Source: Polychytrium aggregatum
Lineage: Eukaryota; Chytridiomycota; Chytridiomycetes; Polychytriales
NCBI RefSeq assembly: GCF_025602895.1
Contig: NW_026516215.1
Location: forward strand, 928,532 to 992,531
Direction of reading: 5' to 3'
DNA: 64,000 bases
Shown one piece after another: positions 32,116 to 41,850 of the stretch. Position numbers and translations under genes: made by a program. The stretch's first letter is position 1; each line of letters begins with the position of its first letter. The notes beneath the pieces were generated by a model. That model ran no database searches. It saw only the letters and a list, made by a program, of their open reading frames with translations, and was not told where the DNA came from.

Positions 32116-32603
32116 TGTCGGTAAACTGGGCAAGGTCATGGGCACTGGCATTGAGGCAGGAATAGATGCGGATGACATCATTCTTGATGGCACTTGTATC
32201 CTGGCAGCTGTGGATCGAGAGGAGTGGTTCTTGTCATTCGTGGTCCAAAGAGTCCTCTCTCAGTCTCCAGGCTGCACTGCAGTGGACTGGTTTCATCCTC
32301 GCATGGTCTTACCACATACGCTGGTGTGCTCCAGTGTCCCTGGGTCGGATCGAGGGTGGACCAGAAAGCTGCAGTGTGGCCATTTTCTTTCTTTTGGCGG
32401 CTGAAGAGGCGAACCTCTGTCCGTTTGGATCCAGGCCATTCGTCGCCTTTGCCATCCTTTTGTCGGTCCATCGATGCTGATCAGGGCACGCTGCCTGGTG
32501 TCGGATCGAGGGAGGATGGTATTGGTGCCGGGGAAGGCTGGTGGCTTGTTGTCTGCTTTCTTCGGTACCATGTGGCGAGGGATGGTCTGGGTCGCGCTCG
32601 CCA

Positions 32604-32786
32604 GCTATGGTTGCAGAACGAGTATCGATTGTGAATGTCGAGTTGTCGTTGTCGAGTCATCGGATGTTCTCTCAGTCGATCAACATCAGCAATTGTTATG
32701 GGACAGCACTATTGTATATTGGATTTATTGGATGTCAAATACAATATCATTTGGTCAATATCGATTAATTGGAATCACTTTGCAAG
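32604..32786 (+). repeat. Sel1-gene 3'-flank repeat, copy 4 (orphan)
   Basis: GTCGAGTTGTCGTTGTCGAG, CAGTCGATCAACATCAGCAATT, TATGGGACAGCACTATTGTA and GGATTTATTGGATGTCAAAT closely match copy 2. No Sel1 gene is attached: the LINE-2 poly(A) tail begins at 32787 exactly where the gene side would be. Confidence 0.75.
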
Positions 32787-32877
32787 TTTTTTTTTTTTTT
32801 TTGATAGTTGTATATTCAAGAATATTCAACATGCCATCAGTATCGCAGGATACCCGGCAGTGGGTGGCCAAGCTCGC

Positions 32878-35521
32878 TCATACACCCCTGTTGCGGCCTT
32901 CGCCGACTCTCCAGCCCACACGGCGAGCCATGCGGGTGAACACTCCCTCTAATAACTCCCAGAGGGAGTCGCACGTTTCCAGGTCCCTCTCAGGGATGTC
33001 GGGGGTTGGTTTATCCAAGTCTCCCTCTAGTATCAACTCGAACCCACTCCAGGGTTTGCTGTGCGGTGTTGGGTCTTGACTTGCCCTCAAGGGAGTGTGA
33101 GTTTGTCTGTGGGAGGGGTACTCGGGATTTATCTCGTATCCTGGGGTCTGACCTAGTCCCAAGTCATCGTCGGACTCTGGGATCGGGTCAGTACTTCGTC
33201 CTTGGGAGGGCGTGGGAACCACTCTCGGTTCAGGGCCGGGGACCGGATGTCTATTCGTCTCCCTGGCCCGGTTTCGGTCTCGGTTCGGGAGGGAGTCTTG
33301 GTTGCCATCAGGGGAGTACTCTGAGCCAGACTCTGAGCCAGACTCTGAGGTTCCTCCCCAGTTCGACCCCGAGGCAAGGTCTGAGCTCGGTTCGGGGTGG
33401 TGGGGCTCTAAGTCCACACCTGTGCCCAAATGCACCAAGTCCACACTCTGGTCGGAGTGAGGTACTAAGTCCCCACCAAGATCAGAGTGAGGCACTAGGT
33501 CCCCACTATGATCGGAGTGGGATACTAAGTCCAAACTCTGGTCAGTGTCCCAGCAGTAGTGTCCTCCACTATCGAGAGACAGTTCGTCAAGCTCGTCCCA
33601 GATTGGTCTCGGCGTTGGGTCGGTTCTTACCAAGAAGTCAAAGTCAATGTCGTAGTCTGACACTGAGCTGACTTCCGAGCCAAGGTCCGAGTCCACTTCA
33701 GGACCAGTCAGTCGGAGCCTCCCCATCCGAGCAATCACTCCCGGTAGGGAGCTCCAGAGCCGATCTCGATCATCAAAGTCGTCGTCTACATCAGCATCAC
33801 TGATGCCAGTGTCATCATCTGTATCCGAGACTATTGATGCGATCAAAAGCCCCGGTCTCTCCCCTCGCTTCCCCACCGAGTGATTATTATTGTTATTGCC
33901 ATGTCTCTCTCTCCCTGGTGTTTGGGTTCCCACACCAGTGTGCTGCTGTTGCTCTTCTCTATCCTTCTTGGCTTCAAACTCCAGCAAGTCAAGCAGCATG
34001 TCTATAGGCCCCACTCCTTCGACTGTGGGTTTGACCCAGCTTGGGTGGGTCCGTGCGAGTTCGTTGACCTTTCTTGCCAAGATGCCTTTGGGGTCGACGC
34101 ATCTTTGAGCGTGGGAACGGTTAAGGTCTACTTTGATTCCGTTCTTGGAGCACCATCGGCAGGGTCTGCTTCCTCCCTTGGTGTGTCCTGGGAATATCCC
34201 AAGTCGCCATCGAATCATTAGCTCGAGGATAGGCTGACTACCTGTGTATCCCTCGGCTCTCCACAGTGCCGACATCGAGGTTGTCGGTGTGCATGCGGCT
34301 GTGAGTTGTTGGTCTCGTTTGAACGCTGTCCTCATGTGTTCTGTGAGGATGGCTTCTCGCAGAGGGATCGCCAAGTCGTCCTCTTGGGCAGCCTGGGCTC
34401 GCTGTCGATGTCGTGCCCGTCCGTTAGCCGGGTCTGGGAATGCTCGAAGATACCTGTTCTTCCGTAGGTCCCGGGCTAGTCGCAGTGTCCACTCTGGGTT
34501 GTTGCAGAGTAGTGGTCTATCGGGGTCGAGGAACGGGTGGAACCAGCTCCTTTGTGTCCCTATGGTTTTGTCCTTCTTCCTTAAGGCCGACGCTTCCGTT
34601 CCAAGGAAGGCCTCGGTCGCTGTCAATTCAGGATTGGTGTCCTGCCTGGCCATTAGTCGTTGCCAGTGTTTGTCTTGCAACAGCTTGTGTCCAAGGAATT
34701 GCTCGCCTGTGAACGGGGGTGAGCGGGTGTTTCTGAGGACGATCGATATCATCTTTGAGTTGTCTGCGATCTCGTCGTCCCATCTTGCCCATGTCTGGAG
34801 TGCCAGTATCTTTGCTCGCATCGACATCTTTGGTAGTCCACAGCTGATGTGCATTGCTCCTATCGATGTCCCTGGTCCTGCGCGGAAGAGTGTGCGGAGG
34901 GCCGTCATCTGTGCTTCGTCGATACGGTCCTGCTGGTCGCTTGGGAGGAGGTCCAGGGCCAGTCCGTATTCGAGTGTCGGTCTAATGAAGGTCCGATAGA
35001 CTCTGACAAGCGTCCTTGCCGATGCCGTTCCCAGTCGGGCTCCGACCTTGATCATGTAGTCTGTCGCCATCTTGGTCTTGTCGATCAAGTGGTCGATCTG
35101 GCGACTAACTCTGAAACCATCCACATCGATGATCGCACCGAGGTACTTGTATTCTTGGACCTCTGGCAGCTTCTCTCCGTAGAGATAGATGCCATCAGAC
35201 CGATCGGGGTTTGCGGCCGAGAAGATGGCTTCACACTTCTTGGGTGCGAACCTATACCGATTGTCAATGCTGTGTTGTTCGCAGAGTGCCAGGAGTCTTT
35301 GGGTCGATCCCGGGGACCCGATCAGCACTCCGTCGTCTGCGAACCAGAGCGAATTGACTCTGATCGACGACCGGCCGTTGATTCTCAGCTGGACGTCTTG
35401 ATGTGGGGTTGAGCCTTGGGGTCCGATCTTGTGCCTGAGGATCTCGGGCAGATCGTCAATAAACGCACTGAACAAGAGCGGACTAAGTACCGAACCTTGG
35501 ATCAGCCCCTTCTGGAGCCAC
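32878..35521 (-). CDS. LINE-2 ORF2 C-terminal part (RT palm, thumb, zinc knuckle, acidic tail)
   Basis: About 880 codons remain open on the minus strand. They begin at WLQKGLIQGSVLSPLLF and include the RT catalytic motif LWFADDGVLIG, the thumb (RTLVRVYRTFIRPTLEYGLALD), and a CCHC-type C-terminal knuckle PCRWCSKNGIKVDLNRSHAQRC. Beyond the knuckle are about 370 more residues, rich in Asp, Ser and Glu, with a degenerate repeat of (G/S)DLVPHSD. LINE-3 has only a short Pro-rich tail there. Lacking its own start, endonuclease and half of RT, it is a dead remnant, but the frame has not decayed, so loss was recent. Confidence 0.8.
33430..33550 (-). repeat. Imperfect tandem repeat coding the DLVPHSD run in the LINE-2 tail
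   Basis: Plus strand shows about four copies of a roughly 30-bp unit resembling gaggtactaagtccccac(c/t)a(a/t)gatcagagt. It encodes DLVPHSDxxG units in the acidic C-terminal extension. Confidence 0.7.
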
Positions 35522-35648
35522 TTTTTTTTTTTTGTTACTATAGTCAACTTTATTCAAGAAGACAAGCCATCAGGTCCAACAGGTTGGTACCCCGGCACGT
35601 TGAGTACACAGGCAAGCCTATTTACTCCTGTTGCAGCCTAGTGCTGCC

Positions 35649-38600
35649 TCAGCTGCCCACAAGGTCTGAGACCAAGCGGGTGAACACATTTTCGAGCAGT
35701 TCCCACAAGGGAACAGCAGGATCGAGGGGGGGTCGGGGTGGAGGAATGACAAGTGCTGACACTATACTACGCTGTGATGAGGGTGCAGGGAGAGACTGCA
35801 AGGGTGGGACTACACTGGGTGTGGGAGTGGGTGGTGGTGCTGGGTGTGCACCAAGTGCGAATGCTCGGAAGGCAGTGCGGGGAGCGGGTACATGAGCAGC
35901 AAGTGATCCAAGTGCGGGAGGGGTGCGACTGCGAGGGGGAGTGCGATCGAAACTGAGCAGGTCCAGCAGCTTGTCCACTGGTCCCACTCCGGCTATACCA
36001 CTTTCCACCCAAGTCGGGTGGGCCGTCTTGAGGGCTGCGACCTTGCGGACCAGGACTTGATGCGGATCCACACACTGCTGTGCGTGGGTCCTGGTCAAGT
36101 CGATCCCGGATCCGTGTCGAGCCAGGTTCTTGCACTTGCGGTAGCCAAATCTGAAGTGGCCTGGGAGAGCACCGAGTCGCCATCGGACCATGAACATGAG
36201 CATGATCATGGATCCTTGGTACCCGCGAGCCTCCCAGAGTCCCGACATCTTGGTCGACGGGGTGCAGGCGGCGGTGAGCTGCTTGGAGCGGTCGAAGCCG
36301 TTCTTCATGTGGTCCTCGAAGATGAGGGTCTTGATCGGGACGGGCTGGGGTCGGGGCGGTCCGGGCGGCGGCGGCTGGTGTCGGGTCTTGCCTCGGTAGA
36401 TCTCCGTGGCCGTGAGGGAGTGGTCGGCCTCTTGTCGGCGGACCACCATGGCCCAGTGCGGATCGGCTCGGACTCCTTGGCCGAGGAACTGGTCGGGGTG
36501 GTAGGGCGCAATGATCTTGTTGCGCAGGATCATCGACAGCATCTTGTCGCCGTCAGAGACTTGGTCGTCCCAGCGGGCCCAGTTCTGCAGGGCCAGCATC
36601 TTGACACGGACCGACATCTTGGGAAGGCCGCAGTTGAGGTGCATGGCACCGACGGGAGTGCCGGGGCCGACGCGGAACATGGTGCGGAGGGCCGTCATCT
36701 GGGCGTCGTCGAGGCGGTCGCGCAGAGCTGGGTCGGGGATGTCCATGGCCATCCCGTATTCGAGGGTCGGCCGCACAAAGGTCTTGTAGACCTGGGTGAT
36801 GGTCTTGGCCGAGACCTTGCCGAGGGTGATGCCGAGTCCAACCACGGTGTCGGTGACCATGTGGACCTTGCGGAGGAGCTTGTCGAACTGGAGGTCCGGG
36901 CGGAATCCGTCAATGTCGACCATGACACCGAGGTAGCGGAACTGGAGGACCTTGGGCAGCTCGGTGCCGTACAGCTTGGCGGGATGGAGCTGGTCGACGT
37001 TGCAGGCCGAGTACAGCACCTCGCACTTGGGAGGCGAGAAGCGGTACCGGTTGTCGATGCTGTGGCGTTCGCAGATATCCAGCATGGCCTGGGTGCGGCC
37101 AGCCGGACAGATGAGGACACCGTCATCGGCAAACCAGAGCGAGTTGACCCGGAGACGGTGGTGGCGACTCGAGGCAAGCACAAGTCCGTCCTCGGCTCGG
37201 AGCAGTCCAGGCAGGTCGTCAATGTGGGCACTGAACAGAAGGGGACTCAGGACCGAGCCTTGGATGAGACCCTTCTGCAGCCACACAGGCTGCGACGTGC
37301 GGCCCTTGCTGGCGACGCGGACAAGAGTGCGGTCGAACATGGCCCTGAGGACCCCGACGGCGACCGGACCAGCACCTCGGGTGGCGATCTTGTCCCAGAG
37401 GCGCTCCCGCCAGACAGTGTCGTAGGCGGCCTTGATGTCGAGGAAGACCAGGCTGTACTCGTCGTCGCGGATCTTGTTCATGCGGACAAGAGCGTCGAGC
37501 GAGTACACCTGGTCGAGGGTGCCTCGGTCCGGGCGGAAGCCTCCCTGGGCAATGTCCATGATGCCGATCTCGCGGGTGAGGAACGGCAGCAGGACTCGCT
37601 CGGCGATCTTGCGGAGGACCTGGGTCAACCCGATGGGCCGGTACATGGCCGGATCGAGGATCGAACCCTTGTTCTTGTAGACCGGGTGGATCAGGACAGT
37701 GTTCCACTCGGTCGGGACGACGGAGGCCTTGAGGGCGGCCAGCAGGATGGCCCGGAGCCAGGGAGCGACCACGGGAGCGACAGGGTGCAGCATCTCGGCC
37801 TTGATCTTGTCCGGGCCGGAAGACTTGCGCTTGGGGGACTTGACGATGGCATCGGCCACCTCGTCCGACGACAATCGGGGAATGGAGCGGTCCTCGGGGA
37901 GCAGGCGCGGAACAGTGTCCAGGGGTCTTGGGCCGACGGTCCGGTCAAAGGCGGCACCGGGGGTGTCCTGGGAGTGCGAGGAGACCTTGCCGTAGTGGAC
38001 CACAAGTCGCTCGAGGGCCTCGTCCGAGTTGTCAAAGTGGAAGGCGTCGTCGAGCTCCTTGCGCTTCTTCATGGCGGCCAGGGACTTGGCGACCTCGGAA
38101 GCGTTGAGGGAGTGCAGCTTGTTCATGGCCAGGGTCTCGGCTGCTCGGCGGGACTGGACGATGAGGTTCTTTTCTTGTTTGCGGACAGCGCGGAGTTCGG
38201 CGCGCTTGTCCTCGGCGACGCGGAGGGAGAGCCCGGGCAACTTGAGCTGGTAGATGAGATCGCGGCGCCTCTCGCGAAGCTGCCGCATCTCGGGGATCAG
38301 GGCCGGGTCCTTCCAGACGGTCTTGATGGAAGCCTTGCCGATGGTGGAGTCGGCAGCGGTGGTGATCAGGGCGATCATGATGGACCAGGCGCGGTCGATG
38401 CAGTCCTGGGCCGCACTCTCCGAGATCGGAATGACCGATCCCCTTGAGATTGGCCGGAGTGCAGCCTGGATGCGCTGCAGACCGCGTTCGCGCTCGTCCA
38501 GCAGCGCCAAGAGGTACTGGGCGCGGACGGCAGGATCCTCGAGCTGGGCGATCTTCCACTGCCATTGGTCGACCTTTGGGTAGTACTTTGGCTGTACCCG

Positions 38601-39323
38601 CAGAGTCGCCCAGATGGGGAAGTGGTCGGACTGGCCACGGAAGGCACCGGCAGTGTCGACCTGCAGCAGCGGGTCGTTGTTGGCCTGGCGATGCGACACA
38701 AAGATGTAGTCGATCGTTGTCCAGCTGGGACCCCGCTGCCGGGTGTGGGTCGGGATCACAGCTGGAGGCACAACGCGGAGACCGGCGCGGGAGACAGTGT
38801 CCTCGAGGATCTTCTCCCTGCCACGGAGCGGCGTGGGCAGTCCGCTCAGGGCACTGAGGTGGGCATTGAAGTCACCCACCACAATGACCTGGGCGTCGGG
38901 GAGGGCGGCCTTGGTGTGGATCGACTGGAGGGCCTCGCGGTAGTCGTCCAGCTTGAGGCTCGGGGACAGGTAGAAGTTGCCGATGTGGATGACGTGTTTG
39001 TATGTCACCCACATGGCGTCGCCCTTGTCGCTGACTTCAATGTTGGTGAAGTCGTGCGGGTCGATCCTGGCCGGGTTGTAGAGGATGGCGATGCCTCTAC
39101 CGGCGCGGCAACGGGGACCAGGGACCTTGACGGCATAGCCACAGAGAGGGCTGCGGGGTTCGAGGTCGGCGAGGGTTTCTTGGACACCGACAAAGTCGAT
39201 GTCGTTGGTGTCGATGAGGTTCTTGAGTTCAACGTCGTTGACGTTGATGCCACAGACATTGAAGGAAGCGACGGTCAGGGATGTCTGGGCCCTGCCGCCT
39301 CCCTGCGAGGGGTGTGGATTCAT
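35649..39323 (-). CDS. LINE-3 ORF2: endonuclease-reverse transcriptase
   Basis: 1,224 residues. The APE-type endonuclease occupies about residues 12-240 (SFNVCGIN, QETLAD, GDFNAHLS, TTIDYIFVS, SDHFPIWA), so both catalytic Asp/His blocks are present. RT occupies about 500-780 (HPVYKNKGS, YRPIGLTQVLRKI, FRPDRGTLDQV, FLDIKAAYDTVW, QGSVLSPLLFSA, catalytic FADD). The thumb and a C-terminal Cys/His segment (KCKNLARHGSG...HAQQC) follow, then a Pro-rich tail. The enzyme nicks target DNA and primes reverse transcription from the nick (TPRT). Its ATG overlaps the ORF1 stop as ATGA. The frame is uninterrupted, so it may be functional. Confidence 0.92.
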   Translation of the reverse strand: MNPHPSQGGGRAQTSLTVASFNVCGINVNDVELKNLIDTNDIDFVGVQETLADLEPRSPLCGYAVKVPGPRCRAGRGIAILYNPARIDPHDFTNIEVSDKGDAMWVTYKHVIHIGNFYLSPSLKLDDYREALQSIHTKAALPDAQVIVVGDFNAHLSALSGLPTPLRGREKILEDTVSRAGLRVVPPAVIPTHTRQRGPSWTTIDYIFVSHRQANNDPLLQVDTAGAFRGQSDHFPIWATLRVQPKYYPKVDQWQWKIAQLEDPAVRAQYLLALLDERERGLQRIQAALRPISRGSVIPISESAAQDCIDRAWSIMIALITTAADSTIGKASIKTVWKDPALIPEMRQLRERRRDLIYQLKLPGLSLRVAEDKRAELRAVRKQEKNLIVQSRRAAETLAMNKLHSLNASEVAKSLAAMKKRKELDDAFHFDNSDEALERLVVHYGKVSSHSQDTPGAAFDRTVGPRPLDTVPRLLPEDRSIPRLSSDEVADAIVKSPKRKSSGPDKIKAEMLHPVAPVVAPWLRAILLAALKASVVPTEWNTVLIHPVYKNKGSILDPAMYRPIGLTQVLRKIAERVLLPFLTREIGIMDIAQGGFRPDRGTLDQVYSLDALVRMNKIRDDEYSLVFLDIKAAYDTVWRERLWDKIATRGAGPVAVGVLRAMFDRTLVRVASKGRTSQPVWLQKGLIQGSVLSPLLFSAHIDDLPGLLRAEDGLVLASSRHHRLRVNSLWFADDGVLICPAGRTQAMLDICERHSIDNRYRFSPPKCEVLYSACNVDQLHPAKLYGTELPKVLQFRYLGVMVDIDGFRPDLQFDKLLRKVHMVTDTVVGLGITLGKVSAKTITQVYKTFVRPTLEYGMAMDIPDPALRDRLDDAQMTALRTMFRVGPGTPVGAMHLNCGLPKMSVRVKMLALQNWARWDDQVSDGDKMLSMILRNKIIAPYHPDQFLGQGVRADPHWAMVVRRQEADHSLTATEIYRGKTRHQPPPPGPPRPQPVPIKTLIFEDHMKNGFDRSKQLTAACTPSTKMSGLWEARGYQGSMIMLMFMVRWRLGALPGHFRFGYRKCKNLARHGSGIDLTRTHAQQCVDPHQVLVRKVAALKTAHPTWVESGIAGVGPVDKLLDLLSFDRTPPRSRTPPALGSLAAHVPAPRTAFRAFALGAHPAPPPTPTPSVVPPLQSLPAPSSQRSIVSALVIPPPRPPLDPAVPLWELLENVFTRLVSDLVGS

Positions 39324-41605
39324 TGGAGTCGTGCAGCGCTGCTGCTGGCCCGGGGGCCCTCTCCTTCAGAGTCAGTGTCCATGACGGACAGCGGGACTCT
39401 GTAGGCGGGGTGAGGCTTGCTGGGCTTTGACGAGGCACCAGCGGCGGGGGCAGCAGCAGCAGCGACAGCAACGACAACGGCAGGGGCAGCGGTAGCGGCA
39501 GCGGCAGAGGCAGACGACGAGGCAGCGGCAGCGGCAGAACCAGGGACCTTGGGGACGGCGGTGATGTCCGCCCGCTTGACCTCCTTGCCGGATAGGGCCT
39601 TCTTGAGGAGCGAGTCGTACTCGTCGCGGTACTCCTCGGGGATGCGCATCTGGATGCAGCGGCGGACAGGGGCGGTCTTGGCCTTGGCTGCCTGGCGGAG
39701 GGACTTTGCCATAAAGTTCTTGATGGCATCGGATCGGGACAGGGCCAGTCCATGGTGCTTGAGACCATGGATGACGTCGTAGGCCGGTACGACCCTGACC
39801 CTGCCATGTGTGGACGACAGCGACTCCAGACGGGCACCAAGGTCGGCCTTGTTGGATTTGTCGCGGACAAGGACCTCCATGACCGTGGCCTCAGGGAAGT
39901 TGATCTCGGCCAACTCCCTGGTGTCGATGCCGCATCGCTTGAGGTTGCGGCGGACACTGCCGAGGTCGCCACAGCGGATGCCCTCGACGTACAGCCAGTC
40001 CATGTTGGTGACGGCCTCCCTGAACTTGTCGTTCCGGAGCTCAGAGTTGGCGACCGTCCCGGGGACAAGGACTGGCTGGCGGTGCTGGTTGGGCTGGATC
40101 GGCTTGGAGGAGCCTGGCATTCGGCCGGTGGTCAGCATCCTCTTCCATTCGTCGAGCTGGCTGGCCTCGGACATGCGGCCGACACGGCTCTCGGCCTCCC
40201 GAACGTTCTTCAAGAGAGCGGCCTTGTACGAGGGAGACGGGGCGGAAACAGGGGCAGAGCCAGGGAGGGAGCCGGAGGACTGGGTCTTGGAACCGGGGGA
40301 CTGGGTCTTGGGGGTGGCAGTCTTGTTGGCAACAGACTTGCGGAGCTGCTCCGTGGCACGGCTGATTGCCACATTGGACTTGGCGATCTTCTGGACCATG
40401 GCCTTGGTGGCAGCATCCATGTTGTCGGCCACGAGTGCCTCGAACAGGATGGACTGCACCCGGTCAGCCTCTCGCTTGAGGATAGCGAGGGCCTCCTCGG
40501 GTTTCATCGCAGGGACGGGAGCCTGGGACGGAGGAGGGGTCTTGGCCTTGACGACGGGTCGGGGCGGAAGGACGGGCCTGGCCTTGGGGACAGGGGACGC
40601 AGTGCCAACAGCATCAACAGCTCGACGAGCTGGATCGACGGGGTCAGCAGTGGAAGCAGGGGCTGCTCGAGGGGCGCCTTCAGAGGCACCACGGGGGACG
40701 GCGCGCTGCTTGTCCATGGTCTTGAGGCCGCACTTGGTGTGGAAGTTCTCCTTGAACTTGTCCGAGAACGCATCCACAAACAGCTTGCGGGACTCCTTGG
40801 TGGTGCGGCTCATGTGGGCCCAGAACTGGAAGGCCGACATCTGGCCGGGGCAGGGTCCGTCCTCGAGGGCCTGGGGACACTTGAGCTGGAGCTCGTCCTT
40901 GCCGTGCTTGACGACGATCCAGGGATCGGCCGAGGCGAGCTTGCACTTGCGGCACAGGACAGTGCACTGCAGCTTGGCGGTCACGGCCATCCACAGCTGG
41001 TTGTTCATCTTGGTGACGTCGATGATCTGGGTTGCAGCCTTCTGATCATCGACGTCGGACGAGGCGTGCCACTTGCGCCAGAACTCGTCGCGCCAAGGAA
41101 CCGAGACGACGTCGGCACTGGGCTGGACAACAATGTCCATGGCACAGTGGTCTTGGTGGGGAGCGGCGGAGGAGGACACGGGAGCCAGGGACTCGGCAGG
41201 GTGGTCTTGGTCGGCACAGGAGGACGAGGGCTCAGCGTCAGGCTCTTGGTCCGGGCTGAGGTCTTCTTCGACATTGATGTCCTCCAGTTCATCAATGTCG
41301 ACGGCGGCACGGGCGGCAGCGCGGTCCAAGGGCGGGAACGAAAAGTCGGGTTCGGCCGGGAACCTGAACTCGGGCGGGGCCGGGAGCCTGGACTCGGGCA
41401 CGGACACGGACGGGAACTCGGACTCGGGGAGACGCTCGTCATGCTCCGGCCTGGGGAGCATGGTCATTGCGTCGGGCAAGGACAGGCGACGCTTGGCGGG
41501 GGAGGAAGGGGTGGCCACGGGTCGCTCCTTGCGCTTGAAGATCAAGCTGCCGACAGCGATGGTCGAGGCCGGGAGAAGGGACTGCTGGGGTCTGTCCTTG
41601 GACAT
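39320..41605 (-). CDS. LINE-3 ORF1: RNA-binding/Gag-like protein
   Basis: 761 residues starting MSKDRPQQSLLPASTIAVG. The N-terminal half is acidic and Pro/Ser-rich. A Cys-containing block (CTVLCRKCKLASADPW, then KCPQ...CPGQ) at about 215-260 may bind zinc. The middle is Ala- and Pro-rich, and the C-terminal third is a compact basic domain (about 500-660). ORF1 proteins of such elements coat the RNA and form the transposition particle; that role is inferred from position, as no standard domain was recognised. The TGA stop overlaps the ORF2 ATG, which suggests stop-restart coupling. The Ala run near the C terminus is microsatellite-derived. Confidence 0.8.
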   Translation of the reverse strand: MSKDRPQQSLLPASTIAVGSLIFKRKERPVATPSSPAKRRLSLPDAMTMLPRPEHDERLPESEFPSVSVPESRLPAPPEFRFPAEPDFSFPPLDRAAARAAVDIDELEDINVEEDLSPDQEPDAEPSSSCADQDHPAESLAPVSSSAAPHQDHCAMDIVVQPSADVVSVPWRDEFWRKWHASSDVDDQKAATQIIDVTKMNNQLWMAVTAKLQCTVLCRKCKLASADPWIVVKHGKDELQLKCPQALEDGPCPGQMSAFQFWAHMSRTTKESRKLFVDAFSDKFKENFHTKCGLKTMDKQRAVPRGASEGAPRAAPASTADPVDPARRAVDAVGTASPVPKARPVLPPRPVVKAKTPPPSQAPVPAMKPEEALAILKREADRVQSILFEALVADNMDAATKAMVQKIAKSNVAISRATEQLRKSVANKTATPKTQSPGSKTQSSGSLPGSAPVSAPSPSYKAALLKNVREAESRVGRMSEASQLDEWKRMLTTGRMPGSSKPIQPNQHRQPVLVPGTVANSELRNDKFREAVTNMDWLYVEGIRCGDLGSVRRNLKRCGIDTRELAEINFPEATVMEVLVRDKSNKADLGARLESLSSTHGRVRVVPAYDVIHGLKHHGLALSRSDAIKNFMAKSLRQAAKAKTAPVRRCIQMRIPEEYRDEYDSLLKKALSGKEVKRADITAVPKVPGSAAAAASSSASAAAATAAPAVVVAVAAAAAPAAGASSKPSKPHPAYRVPLSVMDTDSEGEGPRASSSAARLQ

Positions 41606-41713
41606 CGCTCAGCAGTGGGGAAGGGGACAGGGAGTGTGGGAGCGAGGGCGGGGAACTGGAGGGGCAGAGCTGGAACAAACACAGAGGTGAAAGCAGTGTG
41701 GTGCAGGCCACAC

Positions 41714-41850
41714 GGTGCAGCAAGAGCAATACAGGTGCAGCAGGAGCAGGACAGGTGCAGCAAGAGCAGGACAGGTGCAGCAAGAGCAGGACAGGTGCAG
41801 CAAGAGCAGGACAGGTGCAGCAGGAGCAGGATAGGTGCGGCAGGAGCAGA
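41714..41850 (+). repeat. 20-bp tandem repeat in the 5' region of LINE-3
   Basis: About seven copies of GTGCAGCAAGAGCAGGACAG (plus-strand reading) with single-base variants, located upstream of ORF1. It resembles the repeated 5'UTR monomers of some LINEs, which often carry promoter activity. Confidence 0.85.

Larger units (their letters stand above)
32787..35521 (-). mobile_element. LINE-2: 3' half of a non-LTR retrotransposon
   Basis: The plus strand shows T16 at 32787-32802, the poly(A) tail of a minus-strand element. One open frame continues to 35521, where LINE-3 abuts inside the RT motif WLQKGLIQGSVLSPLLF. The endonuclease and early RT are absent and do not reappear beyond the 5' end of LINE-3. 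Confidence 0.85.
35522..41850 (-). mobile_element. LINE-3: apparently full-length non-LTR retrotransposon
   Basis: The minus-strand element ends in a poly(A) tail seen as T12 at 35522-35533. It carries ORF1 and ORF2, each intact, and a tandem 20-bp repeat in its 5' region ending about 41850. Its 3' end lies directly on the truncated edge of LINE-2. An almost identical 3' part is present as LINE-4 at 62407-64000, which indicates recent activity. The exact 5' end and the target-site duplication could not be fixed. Confidence 0.85.

Noticed and set aside
36018-38447. 809-codon plus-strand open frame opposite LINE-3 ORF2
   Set aside because: Shadow of GC-rich coding DNA; the minus strand has endonuclease and RT motifs, and the plus-strand product is Gly/Asp/Val-rich with no domain.
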